NCBI GenBank assembly: GCA_002391225.1 | Contig: DGRV01000092.1 | Location: forward strand, 61,368-75,378 | From: Christensenella sp. UBA4379 | GTDB taxonomy: Bacteria > Bacillota > Clostridia > Christensenellales > Aristaeellaceae | Direction of reading: 5' to 3' | Length of the DNA stretch: 14,011 nt | In this document: positions 6,167 to 12,833 of the stretch, piece after piece | Layout: each line of letters opens with the position of its first letter | Numbering within the stretch: position 1 is the stretch's first letter | The notes under the pieces: generated by a model | The model's database searches: none | What the model was told of the DNA's origin: nothing | Seen by the model: only the letters and a program-made list of their open reading frames with translations | Made by a program: the position numbers and the translations under genes

Positions 6167-9100
6167 ACAAAAGAACATGGCGGGCGCGTCTGATGGTCCT
6201 GGCGCTGCTTTTAACGCTGGCGGCGGCGTCCGCTTTGGCGGAAAACGCCGCCACTGCCGGGGCGTCCTCGGGCCTTTCCTGGAGCGTTTCCGGGGAGGGA
6301 GAGCTCCGGCTGTCCGGCATTGGTGAAATTCCCGCGGCCACCCTGCGCCGTGAGGAAGACGGCCAGGGCGGGCAGGACTTCTGGTACGAGGCCCCCTGGC
6401 ACGCCTTCCGCGCCAGCGTCCGGAGCGTGACCATCGGCGAGGGAATCACCGCCGTGGGAGATCATGCCTTCGACGGCTTTCTGAACCTGGAAAGCGTTTC
6501 CCTGCCCGAGGGGCTGACCCGGATCGGGGAGGCCGCCTTCCGCCGCACGGGCCTGACCGAGCTCCATCTGCCGGCCACGGTCCTGTCGGTTGGGGCCCAG
6601 GCCTTTTCCGGCTGCTGGCGGCTGGAGGAGGCGGACCTGGGGGAAAGCCTCGAAGAAATCGGCCCCTACGCCTTTTATATGGACGGAGCGCTTCGCACCC
6701 TCCATCTGCCGGGAACCCTGCGCCGCGCGGGGGAGACCGCTTTCGGCGGCTGCGCCCAGGTGGAAAAGATCATTTTTAAGAAAGTGAACGACGCCGCCGA
6801 ATGGGCGGGCATCCGCTTTGAAAACGCGGAGGCGAACCCCATGGCCGCCGGCGGAAAGGCCGTCCTGTACGACGGGGAAGCTCCGCTGACTGTCCTGCGT
6901 CTGGCCGCCGACGCGGCCCCGTTGGGCGATTACGCCTTTTACCGCTGCCAGAACGAACTGACTGTGGAAGCGGCGGAAGGATATATCGGCCCCATCGGCA
7001 GCTATGCATTTTATCAGAGTGAAAATCTGCATGCAGCCCATTTTGAAGCAGGCGTCAGCGAGGTAGGGGCGCATGCCTTTTCCGGCTGCTCTGCTCTGAC
7101 GGATACGGGGGATCTGCTCACCGGATCGTCCCGTCTGATGCCCGGGGCTTTTTCAGGCTGCGTTTCGCTGACGGAAGTGCGCCTGGGCGGCGGTACGGAG
7201 GCGGTCGGGACAGACTTGTTCAGCGGCTGCGCCTCCCTGACCGCCGTGACGCTGGAAGAAGGCTTCCCCGTCATTTCGGACCGGATGTTCCTGGGCTGCC
7301 GGCAGCTGGGGGAAATCCGTATTCCCACCGGCACCGCGATCATCGGGGAAGAGGCCTTCCGGCTGTGTGATTCCCTGAAGAGCGCGGTGATCTCCGATTC
7401 CGTGACGCTGATCGGGGCAAACGCCTTCCAGGGCTGTTCTTCCCTGTCGGACATCAGCTTCTTGGGGCGGGCCCCGGCGATCGGCCAGGGGGCATTTGGC
7501 CTCGTGCGGGCGGACGTCACCTGCTTTAACGGGCCTTCCTGGGAAGGCCGGCAAGGCAACTACGGCGGCTTTCTGACCTGGGCGTCCGTCAGCGGCGGCA
7601 GCCCGGATCGTCTGCTGAGCTGGTCCATCGACGACGGCCAGCGGCTGGTCTTCAGCGGCTCCGGAGCCGTGACCGCCACCGGCGGCTGGTATACCTACCG
7701 TGGCCTGTTCAAGGAAATCGTGCTGGAACAGGGCGTTACGGGCATCAGCTACAACTTCGTGACGGCCTACCTGCCGGAGGACGGCCGGGTGACCTTCCAC
7801 GCCGGGGTCAAGGATCCGGTGGGGCAAGACATGGCGGGGGTTTCCCCCGAGCGCCTGGCGGGGGTCTATGATTTTACCGTGCTGGAGGACTGGACCGAGG
7901 GGGCCTATTGGTCCCTCTCTCGGGACGGCGTGCTGACCGTGGGCGGAAACGGCCCCATCCCCGACTTTGGGGATGCCGCCCCCTGGAATAAGGTGCTGTC
8001 CAAGGCGTCCGCCCTGACGATCGCTCCGGGCGTGACCGCCATTGGTCCCAATGCCTTTCGCGGCGCGCGCTTCTCCGGCGCTGTCGAACTGCCGGACACC
8101 GTCCGGGAAATCGGAGCCGGGGCCTTCACGGACTGCGGGTCCCTGCGCTGGATGATTCTGCCCTCTTCGGTGGAAGTGATCGGGGAAAACGCCTTCCCCG
8201 CCGCCCTGGAGGCCGTCTATGCCCCGGAGGGAGCCTTTGCCGCCCGGTGGGCGGAGGAAAACGGACTCAGCGTCTATGACGCCGCCATGCCGGACCGGCT
8301 GGTGCTGCTTCGGGCGGAGACGGTCCTGGCCGTGGAGGGCCAGCTGAACCTGGAAGAGTGCTTCCGGGTGGAGCCGTCCTTCCGCCAGACCGCGCATCAG
8401 ATCGAATACGAAGTGACGGGGGATGCCCTGCTGGAGGGCAATGTGCTGACGGCGGGCCAGCCCGGCGAAGTCCATGTCAAGGCCTTCCTGGACGGCCAGG
8501 AAACGGAGGAAATGCTGACGGTTTTTGTCCGTGTGCCCGTCCAGTCCGTGACCCTGCCCAAGGAAGTGATCCTGACCGCGGGCGAAGCCCTGCCCCTGAG
8601 CGCCGCCTGGGAGCCACAGGACGCAGAGCCCTTCCTCTCCTGGTCCGTGAGCGATCCGGATGCCCTGATGCTGGAGGACGACATGCTCCGGACCAAACCG
8701 GGGACGGAGGGAGAGTACACCCTGACCGCCTCTTCCTGGAACGGAGCCAGCGCGCAGATGAAGCTGTGGGTCTACGTGCCCCAGGTGCAGTCCGTCGCCT
8801 TCCGGAAGGTGGAAGCCCCCGTTTATGCCGTGGGCGGCGTCCTGCCCCTGACCTGCGAGGTCAGGGACCAGCTGCGCACCCAGGAAAACCGGGAGGTCGT
8901 CTTTACCTCCAGCCATCCCGAGCTGATCAGCGTGGACCAGGGCGGAACGGTCTCCTTCCTGCAGAGCGGCAGCGCGGTGATCACGGCCAGCGCGGAAAAC
9001 GGCGTCAGCGATTCGGTGACGCTGACCTGCGCGGTGCCGGCGGAGCGCTTTAACGTTCAGGGGCCGGACGTGATTGCGGTGGGGCAGACCCCCGCGCAGC

Positions 9101-10065
9101 TGTCGTTGGCAAGCCCCGTCCCGGAAAACGCCGGTCTCTCCGTCACCTGGGAGGTGTCGGACCCGCGGATCGCTGCGCTGGACGGCAGCCTCCTTCGGCC
9201 CCTGCGCGCCGGGGAAGTGACGGTGACCGCTCGGAACTGGGACGGCACCACCGCGGAAAAGACCGTGCGCGTCTTCGGCAGGGTGACGGCCATCGACATC
9301 GCCCCCGTGCCGGACATGCTGGGCCTGGGGACTGAGGTGCGCCTGGAGGTCTCCGCCCACAGCGGCGATGAGCCGGCCGACCCGGCCCTTTTGACCTATG
9401 TAAGTTCCGACGAGAGCGTCGCCTGGGTGAGTGAGGATGGCCGGGTCTCCCTGGTGGGCAACGGGGACGCCGTTGTTACCGCTTCGGCGGGCACGGCGGA
9501 AGCCTCCGTCACCTTCCGGGTCCGTCAGGCCGTGGAGGATTTTGCCCTGCCCGACAGCCTGATCCTCATGCAGTACCACGCCCTGGAGCTCCCCGTCACA
9601 GACCTCGTGCCGGAAAACGCCTGGCCGGAGTTTACCTCCGCCGCGGACGAGCCGGAGGTGCTGCTGATCGACGAAGAGGGCATCCTGATCGGCCGCGCGC
9701 CGGGGGAAACCTACCTGAACGTCACCTCCTGGAACGGCGTCTCCCGTTCGGTGCGGGTAGTCGTGCTGCCCTTTGAGGCGGAAAACGAGCTGACCCTGCC
9801 CTCCATTACCAAAACCGTCCGGAGCCATTCCTTCACCGGGGCGTCCTTTGAGGCCGTCACCATTCCCGCCGGCTGCCGGGATATCGGGGCGTACGCCTTC
9901 GCCGACTGCCGGAACCTTATCTGCCTCTTCCTGCCCGACACGGTCCGGGACATCGACGATACCGCCTTCACCGGCTGCGACGCCCTGGTCTGCGTAATCG
10001 CCCCCAAGGGAAGCTACGCCGAGAAGTGGGCAAGACAACGCCAACTTCTCGTCTTTAACGATTAA
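6163..10065 (+). CDS. Large secreted protein with BspA-type leucine-rich repeats and bacterial Ig-like domains
   Basis: This 1300-residue protein starts with a signal peptide (cleavage near ALA-EN, 26/27). A W-S-V-S-G-E-G-E-L opening is followed by BspA-type (LRR_5) repeats at about 87-450, with recurrent 'AF.GC..L..v.lP..v..IG..AF' units. Two more 'WS(I/L)..DG.L...G.G' openings occur near 485 and 581; the second leads a further repeat block to about 705. Residues about 710-1200 are beta-rich Ig-like (Big_2-type) domains with repeated 'SVTLP...L.AGE.LPL' and 'ASSWNG' elements. A last pair of leucine-rich repeats (about 1214-1300) forms the C terminus, ending AEKWARQRQLLVFND. No LPxTG, SLH or membrane anchor is visible, so attachment is unknown. 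Such proteins are usually adhesins or surface scaffolds. The ATG overlaps the CotH-like stop (ATGA), so the pair is coupled. No terminator is seen after it. Confidence 0.9.
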   Translation: MNKRTWRARLMVLALLLTLAAASALAENAATAGASSGLSWSVSGEGELRLSGIGEIPAATLRREEDGQGGQDFWYEAPWHAFRASVRSVTIGEGITAVGDHAFDGFLNLESVSLPEGLTRIGEAAFRRTGLTELHLPATVLSVGAQAFSGCWRLEEADLGESLEEIGPYAFYMDGALRTLHLPGTLRRAGETAFGGCAQVEKIIFKKVNDAAEWAGIRFENAEANPMAAGGKAVLYDGEAPLTVLRLAADAAPLGDYAFYRCQNELTVEAAEGYIGPIGSYAFYQSENLHAAHFEAGVSEVGAHAFSGCSALTDTGDLLTGSSRLMPGAFSGCVSLTEVRLGGGTEAVGTDLFSGCASLTAVTLEEGFPVISDRMFLGCRQLGEIRIPTGTAIIGEEAFRLCDSLKSAVISDSVTLIGANAFQGCSSLSDISFLGRAPAIGQGAFGLVRADVTCFNGPSWEGRQGNYGGFLTWASVSGGSPDRLLSWSIDDGQRLVFSGSGAVTATGGWYTYRGLFKEIVLEQGVTGISYNFVTAYLPEDGRVTFHAGVKDPVGQDMAGVSPERLAGVYDFTVLEDWTEGAYWSLSRDGVLTVGGNGPIPDFGDAAPWNKVLSKASALTIAPGVTAIGPNAFRGARFSGAVELPDTVREIGAGAFTDCGSLRWMILPSSVEVIGENAFPAALEAVYAPEGAFAARWAEENGLSVYDAAMPDRLVLLRAETVLAVEGQLNLEECFRVEPSFRQTAHQIEYEVTGDALLEGNVLTAGQPGEVHVKAFLDGQETEEMLTVFVRVPVQSVTLPKEVILTAGEALPLSAAWEPQDAEPFLSWSVSDPDALMLEDDMLRTKPGTEGEYTLTASSWNGASAQMKLWVYVPQVQSVAFRKVEAPVYAVGGVLPLTCEVRDQLRTQENREVVFTSSHPELISVDQGGTVSFLQSGSAVITASAENGVSDSVTLTCAVPAERFNVQGPDVIAVGQTPAQLSLASPVPENAGLSVTWEVSDPRIAALDGSLLRPLRAGEVTVTARNWDGTTAEKTVRVFGRVTAIDIAPVPDMLGLGTEVRLEVSAHSGDEPADPALLTYVSSDESVAWVSEDGRVSLVGNGDAVVTASAGTAEASVTFRVRQAVEDFALPDSLILMQYHALELPVTDLVPENAWPEFTSAADEPEVLLIDEEGILIGRAPGETYLNVTSWNGVSRSVRVVVLPFEAENELTLPSITKTVRSHSFTGASFEAVTIPAGCRDIGAYAFADCRNLICLFLPDTVRDIDDTAFTGCDALVCVIAPKGSYAEKWARQRQLLVFND

Positions 10066-10076
10066 CGGCCGCGATT

Positions 10077-10439
10077 AGGTAGGAGGTAGGAGGGAGAAGG
10101 TAGCGCTCGCTGACGCTCGCTAAGGTTAATAGTCATAGTGAGAAGTGAGGAGTGAGGAGTGAAAAGCGGCCGGAGCTCTGACGGCCGCAGGGCCGCGCCG
10201 GGGACGGAATCTTCGGCGTTGCAAAATGGGCAAAAAAACGGTATAATATCCAAATGAAGCTTTCCGGATCCGGAACCCATTTTCCGGTCCATTCACCCGG
10301 TTCTTTCAGAAATCTTTACACTGCCCGAGCATCCATAGATAACCCCAATTTCCACTCCTCACTCCTAACTCCACTCTTCACTCTCCACTCTCCACTCTTG
10401 ACCAAAAACCTCCTCCCTTCTCCCTCCTACCTCCTACCT
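10077..10439. repeat. Intergenic element with 24-nt perfect inverted polypurine/polypyrimidine arms
   Basis: The 24 nt at 10077-10100 (purine-rich, beginning AGGTAGGAGGTAGG) are the exact reverse complement of 10416-10439. Inside them a second pair, AGGAGTGAGGAGTG (10148-10161) and CACTCCTCACTCCT (10353-10366), is also perfect. The right side continues as tandem CACTCTC-like heptamers (about 10366-10398). A hairpin GCGGCCG (10166-10172) with CGGCCGC (10182-10188) and a promoter-like sequence (10219-10247) lie between. The left arm begins 12 nt after the BspA-like stop; the right arm ends where the frame of the DUF2232 gene opens. No gene is evident inside. Low-complexity GAGGAGTGA-type repeats of this sort are known as spuriously translated intergenic sequence in several phyla; whether this copy is mobile is unknown. 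Confidence 0.75.
10219..10247 (+). promoter_or_regulatory. Putative promoter upstream of the DUF2232 gene
   Basis: TTGCAA (10219-10224) and TATAAT (10242-10247) are 17 nt apart. Transcription from here would run through the polypyrimidine right arm of the surrounding repeat, giving a leader of about 225 nt before the DUF2232 start. It is the only good promoter between the BspA-like gene and the DUF2232 gene. Confidence 0.6.
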
Positions 10440-10477
10440 TGCTTGCACTGGGGGTGTTCGATCTGCGTTCTTTTCCG

Positions 10478-11677
10478 ATGATCCGCTCGCTGAAGGCGGC
10501 GATCTGGTTGACGGTGCTGATGGCGTTGCCGGCACTGCTTTTTACATCCTCGGTGCTCTCGGGACTGAGCGGCATGTGGGTGATCATCCTCTTTGGGCCG
10601 CCCATGCTGATGGCTGCCGGCCTGTGGGGCGGTCTGCTGCCGCTGGTGATGGGGCTGCTGGCGTATCTGGCGCAGCCGCTCCTGTCCCTTGGGTATCAGG
10701 CGGCCCTGCTGATGGGGCTGTATCTGGTGCCGTTTACCGTCGTGTTCGCCCTGTCGGTTGTCCGGCAGCCGCCGTTTTTTAAGGCCGCGGGCCTTATGTG
10801 CGGCGTGTACCTGCTCAGCGCCTTTTCCTGCCTGCTGATCCTGCAGCGGATATCGGGCGGCAGTATGTACCTGACGCTGGCCCGGCGGGTCGTTTCCCTG
10901 ATGACCCGGTCGGGCTACGGGGACCAGCTGCTGATTTCCTTCTATCAGAACGGGCTGATCACCCTGGATTCTTCCCTCCTGCTCCAGGCCCAGGGTCTGC
11001 TGGGCGGCCTGTCCGCCCTGGGCAGGCAGGAGCTGACCAATTCCCTGGTCAGCACCCTGGCGGACGCCTTCAGCCAGGCGCCCTCGATGGCCGTGAGCTA
11101 TTCGATATGGTGTTTCTTTGGCGGCTTTGGGCTGATCGTGTACCTGGGCAAACGCTTCCAGCAGAAAAAGCGCTACGGGGCCATCCGGCAAAAGCAGCTG
11201 ATGGACGCCGTCACCCGCCAGCGGGAGGCCGTCCGGCAGGGGGATACCTCCGCCCGGCTGGAGTTGGAGAGCTACGAGAACTTCCTTCAGCGCATGGCCC
11301 AGCAGGAAAAGGACCAGCCCCTGGATTATCCGGACTTTCAGATGCCGTCCTTTTCTACCTGGTATCTGCCCCGCGGCTGGGGCCTGCTGCTGGCCGTCCC
11401 GGCCATCGGCCTGATGATGAGGACGCTGGGCACCAGCGTGGCGGAGAGGACCGTCGGCGGCATGCTGGCCGCCCTGTTTCTGAGCGTGTACGAGCTGCAG
11501 GGCGTGGCCGTGATGGACTTTGTCCAGAAAAAATCCGGCAGGAGCCTGGGCGGGCGGTGTGTGTTCACCGCCATCCTGCTGCTGCTGGCTCAGTTCCTGT
11601 TCGTCATCATGGGCCTGATCGACCAGGTGATGAACATCCGGCATTTGCGGCCGGCGGAGCCGCAGAATGGAGACTGA
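10478..11677 (+). CDS. DUF2232 (YybS-like) polytopic membrane protein
   Basis: The 399-residue product has about eight or nine hydrophobic segments: five close together in the N-terminal third, one near the middle (MAVSYSIWCFFGGFGLIVYL), then three at the C terminus. A charged cytoplasm-like stretch (QQKKRYGAIRQKQLMDAV through FQMPSFSTWYLPRG) separates the last two groups. The C-terminal pattern, WGLLLAVPAIGLM, ALFLSVYELQGVAVMDF, then LFVIMGLIDQVMNIRHL, fits the YybS/DUF2232 family, whose function is unknown. Position before rplI and dnaB is the family's usual place in Firmicutes and supports the call. The first ATG (10478) is used, but neither it nor the upstream in-frame GTG (10454) and TTG (10439) has a ribosome binding site, because pyrimidine-rich repeat occupies the leader. 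Gene gdpP, usually next, is missing. Copy B of the hairpin element starts 8 nt after the stop. Confidence 0.75.
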   Translation: MIRSLKAAIWLTVLMALPALLFTSSVLSGLSGMWVIILFGPPMLMAAGLWGGLLPLVMGLLAYLAQPLLSLGYQAALLMGLYLVPFTVVFALSVVRQPPFFKAAGLMCGVYLLSAFSCLLILQRISGGSMYLTLARRVVSLMTRSGYGDQLLISFYQNGLITLDSSLLLQAQGLLGGLSALGRQELTNSLVSTLADAFSQAPSMAVSYSIWCFFGGFGLIVYLGKRFQQKKRYGAIRQKQLMDAVTRQREAVRQGDTSARLELESYENFLQRMAQQEKDQPLDYPDFQMPSFSTWYLPRGWGLLLAVPAIGLMMRTLGTSVAERTVGGMLAALFLSVYELQGVAVMDFVQKKSGRSLGGRCVFTAILLLLAQFLFVIMGLIDQVMNIRHLRPAEPQNGD

Positions 11678-11685
11678 AAGCTCCC

Positions 11686-11973
11686 CGCGAGGGGGACTAA
11701 CGTCCCCCTCGCGAACACCCCCTCACAGCGTTTCCTGTCGTCCTTTCAGGACTCCCGGGTGGAAACGCTGCAAGGTGCAAATGGTTGACGCCATTTGTTC
11801 CGCTTTGACGTACATGCCGCCAAAGCGGATTTCAACAGAGGGTGTTCCCCCTCTGTACTCCCCTCGCCATTTCCTTTGCTGCATGTCATTCCTTCGCCCT
11901 TCGGGTTTCGGCCTTTGGCCTTCATCCGGCGAATGAATCGCCGGACGGACGGAATGACACTCCGCAAAGGAAA
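11686..11973 (+). repeat. Composite multi-hairpin intergenic element, copy B
   Basis: A run of perfect stems fills most of the 355-nt gap between the DUF2232 gene and rplI. Module 1: CGCGAGGGGGAC (11686-11697) with GTCCCCCTCGCG (11702-11713). Module 2: CAGCGTTTCC (11726-11735) with GGAAACGCTG (11761-11770), holding GTCCT, TTC, AGGAC (11740-11752). Module 3: CAAATGG (11778-11784) with CCATTTG (11791-11797). Module 4: TCCGCTTTG (11799-11807) with CAAAGCGGA (11821-11829). Module 5: ACAGAGGG (11835-11842) with CCCTCTGT (11849-11856). Module 6 is the branched tail at 11870-11973. Loops and linkers match copies A and C (module 2 loop flanks TGTC and TCCCGGG; module 5 loop TGTTCC), while stems differ but still pair. 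There is no open frame of interest and no T run typical of a terminator. Confidence 0.85.
11870..11973 (+). other. Cloverleaf-like branched module of element B
   Basis: Two stacked outer stems, TTTCCTTTGC (11870-11879) with GCAAAGGAAA (11964-11973) and TGTCATTCC (11884-11892) with GGAATGACA (11951-11959), enclose three hairpins. These are CCC-TTC-GGG (11897-11905), GGCC-TTT-GGCC (11910-11920) and TCCGGCG (11925-11931) with CGCCGGA (11939-11945). It ends 45 nt before the rplI ribosome binding site. The architecture recurs in copy C at 12677-12754. It lacks tRNA features (no CCA, no T-loop or anticodon-arm consensus). Confidence 0.75.
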
Positions 11974-12032
11974 AAGAATGATTTCACTTTCAAACTTTGC
12001 CATATCGACAGATCATAGAGGAGGTCTTATCT

Positions 12033-12485
12033 ATGAAGGTAATTCTGCTGACGGATATCAAGGGAATGGGCAAGAAGGACGACATCGTGAACGTTTCGGA
12101 CGGGTATGCCCGGAACTTCCTGTTTCCCAGGAAGGCCGCGGTGGAAGCCACGGCCGGGGCGTCCAAGGAGATCGAGCGCAAGCGGGCGGCGGAGCGTCAG
12201 CGCGAGGCGGAAGCCCGCGCCGCAGCCGAGCAGAAGGCCCGGGAGCTCAAGGACAAGGTGGTTATCGTCAACGCCAAGTGCGGCGACAAGGGCCGCCTGT
12301 ACGGCTCCGTGACCAGCGCGGAAATCGCCGCCTCCCTCAAGGAGCAGTACGGCCTGGACCTGGACAAGCGCAAGATCGACCTGAAGGACCCGATCCGCGC
12401 CTCCGGCGACGTTCCGGTGACCCTGCGCCTCTATCCCCAGGTGACGACGAAGGTCACCGTGCGCGTGGTGGGCGTCAACCAGTGA
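12033..12485 (+). CDS. rplI: 50S ribosomal protein bL9
   Basis: The 150-residue protein has the standard bL9 layout and length. The N-terminal rRNA-binding domain starts MKVILLTDIKGMGKKDDIVNV and contains SDGYARNFLFPRKAA (about 22-36). A long charged helix rich in Arg, Glu and Ala follows (about 44-75), then the C-terminal domain with KGRLYGSVTSAEIA (about 87-100) and a terminal RLYPQVTTKVTVRVV. It binds 23S rRNA near the L1 stalk base. The ATG at 12033 follows AGGAGG (12019-12024) by 8 nt; an in-frame upstream extension has no such site. Hairpin elements flank it on both sides: copy B ends 59 nt upstream of its start, and copy C begins 1 nt after its stop. Confidence 0.97.
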   Translation: MKVILLTDIKGMGKKDDIVNVSDGYARNFLFPRKAAVEATAGASKEIERKRAAERQREAEARAAAEQKARELKDKVVIVNAKCGDKGRLYGSVTSAEIAASLKEQYGLDLDKRKIDLKDPIRASGDVPVTLRLYPQVTTKVTVRVVGVNQ

Positions 12486-12486
12486 A

Positions 12487-12754
12487 TGGGAGGGGGACAC
12501 GTCCCCCTCCCACGCTGCCCCCTGGGCGGATTTGCCTTTCGCTTCGCTCACGGGCGGCAAATCCGTAAGGAATGTTTTCCTGACGGAAAACCCCGCCCAT
12601 ACCGGCAAAGCCGGTATGTACGATCCTGCATGAGGGTGTGCCCCCTCATGCTCCCCTTTTCAGCTGACAACAAATCCTGTTCGTCTCAAGCGCCCCTCCG
12701 GGGTGCCTGCGGCATCCGCCGGTTGAACCGGCGGACATCAGCTTGAGCCGACAG
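12487..12754 (+). repeat. Composite multi-hairpin intergenic element, copy C
   Basis: This element starts 1 nt after the rplI stop. Module 1: TGGGAGGGGGAC (12487-12498) with GTCCCCCTCCCA (12501-12512). Module 2: GGATTTGCC (12528-12536) with GGCAAATCC (12556-12564), the same stem as copy A but with the inner hairpin shortened to GC-TTC-GC. Module 3: GTTTTCC (12574-12580) with GGAAAAC (12585-12591). Module 4: CATACCGGC (12598-12606), loop AAA, GCCGGTATG (12610-12618). Module 5: GCATGAGGG (12628-12636), loop TGTGCC, CCCTCATGC (12643-12651), then TCCCC as in the other copies. Module 6 is the branched tail at 12677-12754. The element fills most of the 348-nt gap between rplI and dnaB. A further small hairpin, GCATCC (12773-12778) with GGATGC (12781-12786), follows it. 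Confidence 0.85.
12677..12754 (+). other. Cloverleaf-like branched module of element C
   Basis: An interrupted outer stem (CTGT 12677-12680 with ACAG 12751-12754, a CG/CG step, then CTCAAGC 12685-12691 with GCTTGAG 12741-12747) encloses three hairpins. They are CCCC-TCC-GGGG (12693-12703 with short unpaired edges), TGCC-TGC-GGCA (12704-12714) and TCCGCCGGTT (12715-12724) with AACCGGCGGA (12726-12735). Order and positions match the module at 11870-11973, and the short sequences CGCCC and CATCCG are common to both. Confidence 0.7.
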
Positions 12755-12833
12755 TCTTTGTTTCTGGCCGTTGCATCCTTGGATGCGGCAGCCATGAGGA
12801 ACGTGCTTTGACAGGTGCAGGAAACAAAAACAC

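Noticed and set aside
7153..10044. Very long antisense open frame opposite the BspA-like gene, and similar ones opposite hisS, aspS and others
   Set aside because: High GC with strong third-position bias leaves antisense frames open. The sense proteins have clear domains and start sites; the antisense translations resemble no family and lack start signals.
10254..10481. 75-codon plus-strand frame through the pyrimidine repeat
   Set aside because: It has no ribosome binding site, its start is only about 7 nt after the -10 box, and its second half is translated low-complexity repeat (HSSLLTP-type), a known kind of spurious protein.
11686..11713. Module 1 hairpin as an intrinsic terminator
   Set aside because: The stem is strong, but it is followed by GAACACCCCC (and CGCTGCCCCC in copy C), with no T run, so ordinary Rho-independent termination is unlikely.
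11686..12754. Hairpin elements as integron attC sites or tRNA genes
   Set aside because: The flanking genes are housekeeping genes, not cassettes. No GTTRRRY core pair was identified, and the branched modules lack tRNA consensus features.
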